Below, in pieces: positions 18,088 to 26,323 of a DNA stretch of 64,000 bases; the first letter of the stretch is position 1; each line of letters begins with the position of its first letter. Source of the DNA: Pseudorhizobium flavum (GTDB lineage: Bacteria; Pseudomonadota; Alphaproteobacteria; Rhizobiales; Rhizobiaceae). The translations under genes were made by a program, and so were the position numbers. The notes under the pieces were generated by a model. It searched no databases. It saw only the letters and a program-made list of their open reading frames with translations, and was not told the DNA's origin. The stretch spans positions 86,935 through 150,934 of the forward strand of contig NZ_LR723673.1 in NCBI RefSeq assembly GCF_902502825.2. Reading direction: 5' to 3'.

Positions 18088-19083
18088 ATGTCCCGTAAAA
18101 ATCCGTTCGCCAATCTGGATATGGACGCGATCTCGGCGAGCCAGACGCCGACAAAACCCGGTTACGGCATGACAGGGGCCGCCAAGACGGTCGTTCGATC
18201 CATTGAAGATATGGCCGAGAACACCAAGAAGCTCATGGAAGGTGAGGTGATCGTGGATCTCGATCCGCGATTGATTGACGTGTCCTTCGTGGCAGACCGC
18301 CTTTCAGACGACGGAGAAGAGTTTCAGGAACTGCTTCAGGCAATCAGGGAATCGGGACAGACGACGCCTATCCTTGTCCGCCCGAGTTCCGCCGATGCCA
18401 AGCGATACATGGTCGTGTTCGGTCACCGTCGTCTTAGGGTGGCTCGCGAACTCGGCGTTCCGGTCAAGGCGATCGTAAAGAAGCTCGACGATATCACCTC
18501 CGCGATCGTGCAGGGACAGGAAAACGCAGCCCGTTCAAACCTGTCTTTCATTGAACGCGCCTACTTCGCTCAGAATCTGATCGCGTCGGGAATGAACAAG
18601 GAAACGGTTCGTTCGTCGCTCGCCATCGATGAGGCGATGCTGTCGAAGATGCTTGCTGTCGTCGAGGCAGTGCCAGCGCCAGTCATTCAGGCCTTGGGTG
18701 CATCGAAGAAAATTGGGCGTGACCGGTGGCTCAGCCTCCGGCAGTTGCTACTTGCCCCTGCCCTCTCCAGGGTCGCTGTTGAGCATGCAGCGTCGACCGA
18801 CTTTCTGAAGCTTCCTGAAGCCGATCGGTTTGATGAACTTCATGACTATGTGAAGCGATACAAGGCCAAATCGACTGCGAAGAAGCCCAAAGCCGACACC
18901 GCCGCAAATGACTGGGTCTCGTCTGATCGCTCGCTGAGTTTCGCGATGACCGCCAAAGCGAAGAAGGTTGCCATCGAGCTCACGAATGTAGAAGCCAAGC
19001 CTTTCAGCGAATGGCTGGCTTCTCGCATGGATCGCTTGTACGAGGAGTACAAGGGGTCGCAAAACGAAACCAACGGAGACTAA
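18088..19083 (+). CDS. repB: RepB, ParB-type centromere-binding protein
   Basis: 331-aa partition protein. The ParB/Srx-like domain runs from about residue 55 to 150, with GHRRLRVARELGVPVKAIV and GQENAARSNLSFIERAYFAQ. A KorB-like helix-turn-helix follows (SGMNKETVRSSLAIDEAMLSKML, about 168-190). The C-terminal third would be the dimerisation part. It starts 84 bp after repA, with a candidate parS repeat in between. Confidence 0.95.
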   Translation: MSRKNPFANLDMDAISASQTPTKPGYGMTGAAKTVVRSIEDMAENTKKLMEGEVIVDLDPRLIDVSFVADRLSDDGEEFQELLQAIRESGQTTPILVRPSSADAKRYMVVFGHRRLRVARELGVPVKAIVKKLDDITSAIVQGQENAARSNLSFIERAYFAQNLIASGMNKETVRSSLAIDEAMLSKMLAVVEAVPAPVIQALGASKKIGRDRWLSLRQLLLAPALSRVAVEHAASTDFLKLPEADRFDELHDYVKRYKAKSTAKKPKADTAANDWVSSDRSLSFAMTAKAKKVAIELTNVEAKPFSEWLASRMDRLYEEYKGSQNETNGD

Positions 19084-19091
19084 ACCGCAAA

Positions 19092-19145
19092 AGAAAAAGG
19101 CCCCCAAACGGCGAACCGTGGAAGCCTCTCTCGTCATCTCTAGCA
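19092..19145 (-). ncRNA. ctRNA antisense regulator of repC (incA-type)
   Basis: The repB-repC gap carries the expected small antisense RNA on the minus strand. A terminator-like hairpin lies at 19098-19127: arms AGGCTTCCACGG and CCGTTTGGGGGCCT close on a TTCG loop and are followed by a T-run. A promoter fits upstream (TTGACT and GATTCT, 17 bp apart). The 3' end and the start near 19145 are estimates. In repABC plasmids this RNA blocks repC expression and sets incompatibility and copy number. Confidence 0.7.
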
Positions 19146-19151
19146 GGATCG

Positions 19152-19180
19152 AGAATCGCATTTCCCGGAATCACAGTCAA
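19152..19180 (-). promoter_or_regulatory. ctRNA promoter
   Basis: On the minus strand TTGACT (19180-19175) and GATTCT (19157-19152) are separated by 17 bases, a sigma-70-like arrangement placing the start of transcription about 19145. Confidence 0.55.
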
Positions 19181-19239
19181 GAGTCTTGGCGCCATTTTGG
19201 TGAGCGGATTTCCTTTGCCTGAAGAAAGGTGAGAGAAAA

Positions 19240-20484
19240 ATGCAAACGGGAGATGTGACGACGCCCTTTGGGCGGCGGTCGATGTCGCTTGCCCTGGTCA
19301 AAAGACAGATGGCGATCAAGGATCCGGATCACAACACGCGGATTGAAAAGTGGAAAGTGTTTCGCGATGTCTGCGAGGCGCGAGAACGCCTTGGAGTTCA
19401 GGATCGGGCCTTGGCCGTTCTCGATGCTCTCCTGACGTTTTACCCGCACGGGGAGCTCGATTCGAGCAGCGGGCTTGTCGTTTTCCCCTCCAATGCGCAG
19501 CTATCCGTTCGCGCTCATGGAATCACGGAAAGCACACTCAGGCGGCAACTCGCGGCACTCGTCGAGGCCGGGCTCATCTTGCGCCGCGATAGCCCCAACG
19601 GGAAGCGGTACGCACATCGCAGTCGTGATGGTGAAGTAGAGCAGGCCTATGGCTTCGATCTGACTCCTCTTCTGGCTCGCGCCCATGAGCTTGCGCAAAT
19701 CGCACAGGATGTCGTTGCGGAGCGAACACGGTTCCGTCGGACAAAAGAAGCTCTTACGATCTGCCGGCGAGACGTGCGCAAGCTCATCTCAGCTGCGGTG
19801 GAGGAGGGCGCGCCCGGCAACTGGGGGCAGGTAGAAGCGGTCTATGTCGACATTCTTGCGCGCCTGCCACGCTATCCGGAGAGGGGACAGCTCGAACTCG
19901 CACTTGATGAAATGCAATTGCTTAGGGCAGAGATCCTCAACACCCTGGAAAACCAGCTAAAACCTGAGAATATGCACGGCAATGCCGTCCAGAATGACCG
20001 GCATATACAGAATTCAAATACCGAATCTATCTATGAATTTGAACCTAGCTCTGGACAAGAGCAGGGCGGAAACCCGGAGGATGATCGTCAGGCCAAGAGC
20101 GAAGCGAACGGGGGAGCGAAGGTCAAGCCAGAGCAAATAAAGGCCTTCCCACTTGGGATGGTACTTCGGGCCTGCCCGCAGATTTCCGACTATGGTCCCG
20201 GCGGACGTTTAGAAAACTGGCGCGAGCTCATGAAGGCCGCCGTCGTGGTGCGCTCGATGCTGGGCGTGAGCCCCTCGGCCTACGAGGAGGCGTGCAACGC
20301 GATGGGGCCGGAAAATGCCGCGGTGGCTATGGCCTGCATTCTTGAACGATCAAACTTTATAACATCTGCTGGCGGCTATCTTCGAGATCTCACCAGGCGC
20401 TCCGAGCGTGGGGAGTTTTCGCTTGGGCCGATGCTGATGGCTCTCATGAAAGCGAATGACCCGGGAAATCGAAGGACTGCTTGA
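19240..20484 (+). CDS. repC: RepC, replication initiator
   Basis: Initiator of repABC plasmids, 414 aa, with the typical N-terminus MQTGDVTTPFGRRSMSLAL and a winged-helix region around residues 85-120 (LSVRAHGITESTLRRQLAALVEAGLI). The ATG follows AAAGGTGAGAG. In this family the origin of replication lies inside repC; an AT-rich stretch at roughly 19960-20050, coding for the linker between the two domains, is the best candidate. Expression is limited by the ctRNA upstream and coupled to repAB transcription. Confidence 0.96.
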   Translation: MQTGDVTTPFGRRSMSLALVKRQMAIKDPDHNTRIEKWKVFRDVCEARERLGVQDRALAVLDALLTFYPHGELDSSSGLVVFPSNAQLSVRAHGITESTLRRQLAALVEAGLILRRDSPNGKRYAHRSRDGEVEQAYGFDLTPLLARAHELAQIAQDVVAERTRFRRTKEALTICRRDVRKLISAAVEEGAPGNWGQVEAVYVDILARLPRYPERGQLELALDEMQLLRAEILNTLENQLKPENMHGNAVQNDRHIQNSNTESIYEFEPSSGQEQGGNPEDDRQAKSEANGGAKVKPEQIKAFPLGMVLRACPQISDYGPGGRLENWRELMKAAVVVRSMLGVSPSAYEEACNAMGPENAAVAMACILERSNFITSAGGYLRDLTRRSERGEFSLGPMLMALMKANDPGNRRTA

Positions 20485-20541
20485 CGGCAGTGAGGCGAGA
20501 CGGGTGAAGGAAATCGCCCACGGGCTCTCTGGGGACACGCG

Positions 20542-20561
20542 ACTTGTCAGCCGTTTTTTTC
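20542..20561. repeat. 20-bp direct repeat, copy 2 (after repC), candidate parS
   Basis: ACTTGTCAGCCGTTTTTTTC, identical to 18007-18026, 58 bp after the repC stop. An imperfectly explained palindrome ACAGTG-AGTTAC-CACTGT lies close by at about 20580. See the matching copy for interpretation. Confidence 0.45.
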
Positions 20562-20628
20562 CATGGTTTTGTCAAACGATACAGTGAGTTACCACTGTTG
20601 AACGCCAGATTTTCGAGGGAAGGGGAGA

Positions 20629-21654
20629 ATGATGAGAGAACGTGACGAGCATACCAGTCCATCGGAACGTTCGTCATCTACAGCCCCGGCGACGGTAGAG
20701 GATGAGAGGTGGGGTAAAGCTGCGGGGGCGATTGAGACCGCAGTGGAGAATGCTGTGGCGCAAGGCCGCCGCAGGCGCGCGAAGATTGAGCGAGAGAGGG
20801 CCAAAGCGCACGCCAATGCCGCCGATTATGAGCCGGGTATTGTGACCTTCATCGACGTTCTCGGCTTCCGTGCGATGCTCACCAATCGATCGGCCGGTGA
20901 CATTCATAACATCATCCTTTCACTGCGAGAGTTTACCACGCCTGAGGCCGAGCATTTTCATCGGATGAAGGAGGTTCGTCTCTCCAGCCGATCATTCGTT
21001 GAGTCGGTTTCGGATGCTGTAGTGCGCGTTAGAGTCTTTAACACGCAGCACTCTGACGGAGCTTTTTTTCACGAGCTGCTTGATCTGCTCCATATACAAA
21101 TCCAATGCATAAACCACGGAGTACTAATCAGAGCCGGGCTGGCAATAGGGAATGTTCATGTCGGCCTGAACGGAAGTGGCCCTGTATTTGGTCCTGCAAT
21201 GGTTCGCGCATATGACATTGAAAGTGGGGAGGCGATCTATCCTCGCATCGTCGTAGACGACGCGGCTTACGAACAGTTCCTTTCCGACGCTCGTCTTCAC
21301 AACGAGGACCACGAACTGGAGGAAGAGGTCGAGTATGTGAATCGACTTTTGCGCACTGGGGAGGATGGGACACGCTTTGTCGACTATCTCGGAGCGAGCG
21401 AGGATGAGCATGATGCATTTGAGGACTACATTGGGTTCTTGGGGAGGCATGCTGCGCTAATTCGGCAGAACCTAGCAGAGATCAGCAAGTCTACGATCAG
21501 ACGGAAGTATTTTTGGCTCGGAAGGTATCATAACAGCGTCGTCTCCCAAATACGTTTGCGGTTTGAAGCTGGCGAGCTGTCAGCGCGGAACTTCCTGGCA
21601 CTGACAGGGAGAGAGGCGGCTGACGTCCTCGACGAACTCATTGTGAATTTCTAA
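20629..21654 (+). CDS. class III nucleotide-cyclase-like protein, unknown role
   Basis: 341-aa soluble protein. After a charged, probably helical N-terminus (1-65) comes a region like the class III adenylyl/guanylyl cyclase fold. FIDVLGF at 74-80 holds a likely metal-binding D76; SVSDAVVRV at 127-135 gives the second acidic residue D129; IRAGLAIGNVHVG is at 167-179 and VFGPAMVRAYDIES at 186-199 resembles the YGxxVNxAxRLE strand. The usual substrate-specifying residues could not be placed with certainty, so catalysis is unproven. It starts 145 bp after repC behind AAGGGGAGA. No effector gene is obviously attached. It could be a signalling cyclase, a Pycsar-like defence cyclase, or a non-catalytic relative. 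Confidence 0.55.
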   Translation: MMRERDEHTSPSERSSSTAPATVEDERWGKAAGAIETAVENAVAQGRRRRAKIERERAKAHANAADYEPGIVTFIDVLGFRAMLTNRSAGDIHNIILSLREFTTPEAEHFHRMKEVRLSSRSFVESVSDAVVRVRVFNTQHSDGAFFHELLDLLHIQIQCINHGVLIRAGLAIGNVHVGLNGSGPVFGPAMVRAYDIESGEAIYPRIVVDDAAYEQFLSDARLHNEDHELEEEVEYVNRLLRTGEDGTRFVDYLGASEDEHDAFEDYIGFLGRHAALIRQNLAEISKSTIRRKYFWLGRYHNSVVSQIRLRFEAGELSARNFLALTGREAADVLDELIVNF

Positions 21655-21822
21655 GTGGGCAAATGGCAGGCGGCTGTTGAGGCGTGCCATAATGGTCGCC
21701 TGATGTTGAGGACGAAATAGTCGCAAGAACTCTGTTTGAGCACAGCGGGTTATGCTTCTTCCTTTCTGCTATATGGCCTGGGTGAAGAACGATGCGGGAC
21801 GTGATCCCGGCAACCCGCCTGC

Positions 21823-22065
21823 TGCCAGAGACCAGGCCTGCAGATAGGCAAAGTCGGAGGTGAAGGCGCGTGAGATGTATTCAGTTATGCCCTCCATGAC
21901 CACGTGGAGCAGTGTCTCGGCATTCTGGTCGTTTAACATTTAGGCCAGCTCGTCTTGATCTGAGTACTCAGCAGCACTGAGGTGCATCGTGTAGAGCTTA
22001 TTGGCTCGGCGATCGACGGCAGTGTTTGTACCCGTTGGCAAAACCTCCGGATCGACGTTTTGAAG
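21823..22065 (-). pseudogene. relic of a tyrosine recombinase gene (5' part)
   Basis: The DNA is clearly related to the first part of the intact recombinase gene at 23620-24768. For example GACCAGGCCTGCAGATAGGC is identical in both (here near 21830, there near 24554) and both then read CAAAGTCGG/CAAGGTCGG and AGGTGA. Similarity goes on through the gene start and its upstream bases (CCGAGCGGCC near 22067 and 24803). Stops and indels break the frame and the catalytic half is missing. It marks a second, dead copy of the same module. Confidence 0.75.
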
Positions 22066-22137
22066 ACCGAGCGGCCCTGGTTTTCGAGATTATTTCTCAT
22101 TTCCGACGAAATACCTTAACCCTTGACCCATAACATC

Positions 22138-23352
22138 ATGCCCGTTGGATCGGGCTTCACGCCGCGCCACATCCGTAAATGCCACAACCCGGGGCCCCTG
22201 TTGCCAAACGACATGCAGTCCTTCATCGATGAGTTTCTCGGAGTTCAGCGACGCGATCTCAAGGACGAGGTTACGAACGGCGAGGACAGGGTCGCGTTCA
22301 TTCCGAAATTGACAGGCCCGATCAGCGCTACCGATCTGTGCCGGATCTTTGTCGCGGAGGTCGTGAAGGCAGGTTACCGGGCTCTCCAAATGCCAGGATT
22401 TCCGGCGGAAGAAGTACTTGTCCTTGTTGACAAAAAGGGTCGTCTCTCGATTTGGGCAAACCGCGATCTTCGTCAAGAAACGTGTCGGGGCGCCTTCATT
22501 GCATTCATGAACCTCTGCTCTTCGCGGCCGCCTGTCGCAAATGTCGATGGCCGGTATCATGTGGACCATGCCTTCAACAAGGCAAGGGTTACCAATCCAT
22601 TCGACGACGCTGAAGCCGAGGCCCCAGTCGTTGACGCCACCATTCTGTCGTCCGGCTACCTGCGACTTTTTCTGATCAACGGATATGTGAATTACAAGTA
22701 TGGTTTCGGCATAGAGGCGCGACGCAGTCGAGAGGGCCGCCAAGCCGGCGGTTTCCGTATTGCATCATGGATGGTGCTGTTGAAGGTTTCCGAGTTTTTG
22801 CCCCCGGGTCCTGAAATGGACTTCAATGTCGCGGTCGACCATCTGATTCAGACATATGGGGAGTTCAATCTGGAACGACCGGCACTCCTAGAGTCAGTGA
22901 AGAGAGAAATGAGACAGGGCGAAAGCCGACACTTGGCCCTGAATGAGTGGTACGCCACGCCACAAACTGAGGAAGACGCATATCTCTATCTCAATACCCA
23001 CAAGTTCTCGCGGTCGCGCTTTGCGCGCTTGATCCGCGCGTGGTTTGATTGGACCATCTACAGGGTCCTGACAGACGGGGAGGAGGAGTTGGCGCTGCGC
23101 ATAGAGCGCAGCGACTGTTTTTACCTTCTTGCGAGTCCATATCGCGTCGTCTGGAACCCTGAAATCGTGCAGCAAAGTGATGAGAATCAATTCAGGGCGT
23201 CAGAGACGAATGACCTCTATGAGGACGTGATGCCCTACATTAATCTGATTAGATACGGTCGAGACGACGTATGCCGTAAGATTCGACCATCTGGTGGATG
23301 GGAGAATCGGGTTATCGCGATTTTGCATGGGCACGACCAGCGCGTGGGCTAA
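22138..23352 (+). CDS. hypothetical protein, family not recognised
   Basis: Soluble, mixed-composition protein of up to 404 aa with no signal peptide or membrane segment and no motif I recognise. Notable stretches are YRALQMPGFPAEEVLVLVDKKGRLSIW in the first third, NYKYGFGIEARRSREGRQAGGFRIASWMVL in the middle, and AYLYLNTHKFSRSRFARLIRAWFDWTIYRVL in the last third. The start is uncertain: TTG at 22123, ATG at 22138 or ATG at 22213 are in frame and none has a strong ribosome binding site. It reads away from the recombinase relic, as the RHE_PE00001 gene reads away from the intact recombinase. Confidence 0.6.
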   Translation: MPVGSGFTPRHIRKCHNPGPLLPNDMQSFIDEFLGVQRRDLKDEVTNGEDRVAFIPKLTGPISATDLCRIFVAEVVKAGYRALQMPGFPAEEVLVLVDKKGRLSIWANRDLRQETCRGAFIAFMNLCSSRPPVANVDGRYHVDHAFNKARVTNPFDDAEAEAPVVDATILSSGYLRLFLINGYVNYKYGFGIEARRSREGRQAGGFRIASWMVLLKVSEFLPPGPEMDFNVAVDHLIQTYGEFNLERPALLESVKREMRQGESRHLALNEWYATPQTEEDAYLYLNTHKFSRSRFARLIRAWFDWTIYRVLTDGEEELALRIERSDCFYLLASPYRVVWNPEIVQQSDENQFRASETNDLYEDVMPYINLIRYGRDDVCRKIRPSGGWENRVIAILHGHDQRVG

Positions 23353-23559
23353 CCCCGGGCGCGATCAGCAAGGCCTGCCAGATGAGTTGGTGTTTGATCG
23401 TTGCTGACAAGAGAGGGGAGGGGGCTGTCGCCCAACACCTCTGGCGCGGAAACATCATGCCCAGCCGCCGTGCTGAGAGACGGCGCTGAGGTCCGTTCCT
23501 CGTGATTTTCGTTGTTTTGGTCGATGTTTTGGCCCATCTCATCTAAAGGACAAAGACTT

Positions 23560-23580
23560 CCGATAATGCAATATTATCAG
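23560..23580. repeat. inverted repeat past the 3' end of the recombinase gene
   Basis: GATAAT-GCAAT-ATTATC is a perfect inverted repeat beginning with CC, 40 bp beyond the recombinase stop codon. A similar element (CCGATAAG-CATTA-CTTATCGG) lies upstream of the gene at 24861. They could be recombinase core sites, or the first could be a weak terminator. Confidence 0.3.
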
Positions 23581-23619
23581 CTGTTTAGTGGTACTCCCTT
23601 TCAATCACGCCGATCCGGA

Positions 23620-24768
23620 TCAAAGCAATCTAGCCGCCCGACCACTCCGACGTGCTGCGTTGTTATAGTAGCTTGAGGCTTGTTGCACTGAGCGATGGCG
23701 CGACTGTTCCATGGCCTCTGGCAGCGGAACCCCCCTATTCGCAGCCTCGGTTAGATATCCCGATCGGAGTCCGTGTGCCGAAAACTCCCCCGGATCCAAC
23801 CCAGCCATCTCCACCCGCTGCTTGACGATCTGGTTGACCGCACTCGGCTCTAGTGCCCGCTTCGAAACATTGCCCCAACGATCGATCTTCCGAAAAATGC
23901 TCCCGCGTCCAATTTTCGCCGCAGCCATCCATACGTTCAACGCATCCACCGGCCGACCAGTCAGGTAGACGACCTCATCGTGTTTGGAGTCAGACGTTTT
24001 GGTGCGACCCAGATGAATGGCGAGTGACGGTAGGGGAGGGCCGCCCTCGACAGTGATTGGCGGCTCAACCGTGAGCTGCTCCCTGCGCAGCCCGGCAATC
24101 TCGCTGCGACGGCGGCCGCCAGACGCAAACGCCACCATCAGGATGGCCCGGTCGCGGATATCCCGCAGACTGTCCGTGCTGCACGTGGCGAGCAGCTTGG
24201 CCAGGACGTCGCCAGTCACCGCCTTGGCGCTCTTGCGTTTCCGTGGCCGCGGTGTGGCGCGGACGGCGAGGCGTATCGCCGATTTCAGGGAGGGCGCGGA
24301 GAACACGCCGGTAAGCCCGCGCCATTTCGTCAGCGTCGACCAACTGGCAAGCCGCCGGCGCACCGTATCGGGCGCATGTGGCCCGGACGAACGAAGAAAG
24401 CGTTGATCGCGCAGGCTCTGCTCGACAGTAGCCGGCATTCCGTGGTGGGGATCAATGTCACGCTGGTCGGGCTGCCACAAATGGTGGGCGACAAATTTCA
24501 GCAACAGAGCTTCAGGCGCCGGCCAGGGCAGGGAGGAGCCGGTGGCAGCCAACGACCAGGCCTGCAGATAGGCAAGGTCGGAGGTGAGTGCGCGCAGCCT
24601 GTTTTCGCCCATGCCTTCGTTGACCAGATGGCGCAGCGTTTCAATGTCCTGGTCGGTGAGCAGTTCGGCAAGCTCATCGCGCCGGTCGATCGGCAGCACG
24701 CTGGCAATGGTATCGAGCCCTTCGGCACGGCGATCGACTGCGGTCGTGGAAATGGACGGTTTGGCCAA
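23620..24768 (-). CDS. tyrosine recombinase / site-specific integrase
   Basis: Intact tyrosine recombinase of 382 aa. The catalytic residues can be placed: R220 in SGGRRRSEIAGL, H332 and R335 in AHGLR, H358 in SRHRS and Y367 or Y368 in SSYYNN. The N-terminal SAM-like domain covers about residues 30-165. It would catalyse excision, integration or dimer resolution. A dead partial copy lies at 21.8-22.1 kb. Divergent from the RHE_PE00001 gene, a pairing I have seen on rhizobial plasmids; not obviously part of a phage or ICE here. Confidence 0.88.
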   Translation of the reverse strand: MAKPSISTTAVDRRAEGLDTIASVLPIDRRDELAELLTDQDIETLRHLVNEGMGENRLRALTSDLAYLQAWSLAATGSSLPWPAPEALLLKFVAHHLWQPDQRDIDPHHGMPATVEQSLRDQRFLRSSGPHAPDTVRRRLASWSTLTKWRGLTGVFSAPSLKSAIRLAVRATPRPRKRKSAKAVTGDVLAKLLATCSTDSLRDIRDRAILMVAFASGGRRRSEIAGLRREQLTVEPPITVEGGPPLPSLAIHLGRTKTSDSKHDEVVYLTGRPVDALNVWMAAAKIGRGSIFRKIDRWGNVSKRALEPSAVNQIVKQRVEMAGLDPGEFSAHGLRSGYLTEAANRGVPLPEAMEQSRHRSVQQASSYYNNAARRSGRAARLL

Positions 24769-24860
24769 AAGAACGAGACTCCGGATCGGCGGCTTTTAAC
24801 GGCCGAGCGGCCGTGGATTTACCGGATTCTTTCTGATTTGCGACTCGAGATCAATCACCT

Positions 24861-24881
24861 CCGATAAGCATTACTTATCGG
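24861..24881. repeat. inverted repeat in the divergent recombinase promoter region
   Basis: CCGATAAG-CATTA-CTTATCGG has perfect 8-bp arms, 93 bp upstream of the recombinase start and about 90 bp before the divergent gene. It is suited to be an operator controlling both, or a recombinase binding site. A further palindrome TTCGC-TTA-GCGAA is at 24940-24952. Confidence 0.4.
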
Positions 24882-24970
24882 CGGCCAGGCGTGGCCTGGA
24901 GCATTCTATCCAGTGGCGAACCCGAACCCCGAACTAGCTTTCGCTTAGCGAATCATTTACCATAAGATCA

Positions 24971-26140
24971 ATGGCTTACAATCTATCCAAATTGCCCATC
25001 CCAACCCTGCTGAAACCCGTCGCCGACGCGGGCAGCGCCTTCGCCCGCCTCGACGAACGCATCGCCCGCTCGCCGGTCGGAGGCGGCTTCCTCGAGCGCA
25101 CCCAATATGCCGACGCCTGCGCCTCGCTGTGGATCGATGGCGAACTCGTCCACCTCGAAGACCTCGTCCTCCACGACAGCCTTCGCGATATCCGCACCCC
25201 CACCCACGAACTCACCATCGCCCGCGACGTGCTGCGCACCCGTCGACGCATCGTGTCACAGCCGCCCGCCTGGGCACTCTCAGAAGACGGCCTGCGCAGC
25301 CTCCGCCAGACCCGGCCCGGGCAGGCGTGGCCTGCTGCATCTTTGGGAGATGGGGGCGCCGGTGTGGCCGACGAAGCCGCGACGGGTGAGGTTGCCGACG
25401 GGCCAGGGCTCGCTGAAGGGGACGGGGAGGCTGGTGAGGATATCCTGGATGCCGAGCTCGCCGCCATCGATGCACTGTTGGCCCGTTCGGAAGCGGTGAT
25501 CGAACAGGCCAGGAAGCCGGGCCCCGCGAAAAGCGCTCCCGGTCCCGCTCCCGGCCGGGAGCGGGACCCGTTGGTCTATGATCTTGATTGGGATGAGGAT
25601 GCGCGGCTGGAGGAATGGCGCGCCATGCTGCGCGGGGCACAAGAATTTCCGGCGGTGCTGCAGGCGATCATTGCGCTCGACGCCTGGAACGAGATTGCCG
25701 TCCTGCAGCACGCCGGCTGGATGGGCCGGCTGCTGGCCGCATCCATCCTGCGCCACGGTGGTGTCACATCAGGTGGTCACCTCGCGGCCATCAATCTCGG
25801 CCTGAAAACCATCCCGGTTGATCGCCGCCGCCATCGCCACCGCGAAACCCGGCTGCTGGCCATCGCCCAGGGTTTTATCGCGGCCGCCGAGATCGGTCTC
25901 AAGGAGCATGACCGGCTGGCGCTGGCGCGGCAGATGATGGAACGCAAGCTGGCTGGAAGACGAACCTCGTCAAAGCTGCCGGAGCTGGTCGAGCTGGTGA
26001 TGGCAAAACCGCTGGTGTCGGCGGGGATGGTGGCAAAAACGCTCGAGGTGACGCCGCAAGGAGCGCGGCGGATCGTGTTGGAGCTCGGCTTGAGGGAGAT
26101 GACGGGGAGGGGGAGGTTTCGGGCGTGGGGGATTTTGTAG
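24971..26140 (+). CDS. RHE_PE00001-family protein (DUF1612, C-terminal helix-turn-helix)
   Basis: 389-aa protein of a family common on rhizobial plasmids. The N-terminal 110 residues (LSKLPIPTLLKPVADAGSAFARLDERIARSP through HDSLRDIRTPTHELTIARDVLR) are the conserved part. An acidic, variable linker (about 120-205) follows, then a DUF1612-like core and a C-terminal winged helix (PLVSAGMVAKTLEVTPQGARRIVLELGLREM). It is probably a DNA-binding protein; its biological role is unknown. It is divergent from the recombinase. Confidence 0.78.
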   Translation: MAYNLSKLPIPTLLKPVADAGSAFARLDERIARSPVGGGFLERTQYADACASLWIDGELVHLEDLVLHDSLRDIRTPTHELTIARDVLRTRRRIVSQPPAWALSEDGLRSLRQTRPGQAWPAASLGDGGAGVADEAATGEVADGPGLAEGDGEAGEDILDAELAAIDALLARSEAVIEQARKPGPAKSAPGPAPGRERDPLVYDLDWDEDARLEEWRAMLRGAQEFPAVLQAIIALDAWNEIAVLQHAGWMGRLLAASILRHGGVTSGGHLAAINLGLKTIPVDRRRHRHRETRLLAIAQGFIAAAEIGLKEHDRLALARQMMERKLAGRRTSSKLPELVELVMAKPLVSAGMVAKTLEVTPQGARRIVLELGLREMTGRGRFRAWGIL

Positions 26141-26323
26141 GGCACTCTGGCCATTGCCGCTTGACCGAAGCCCGTCAGACGTTTCCGGCCATTGCTATCC
26201 GTTGGTGAAAATGGAGCGATCGTGCGACCGTAGCGTTGCACCATACAGTTTACATCACATATATCTGTTCATCTCCTGGGTGTCTCTGCTAGCCGCCCTC
26301 TCATCAAAACGAAGGATGGTATT

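Noticed and set aside
24940..24952. Palindrome TTCGC-TTA-GCGAA before the RHE_PE00001 gene
   Set aside because: Short and without a second copy; not enough to call an operator of its own.
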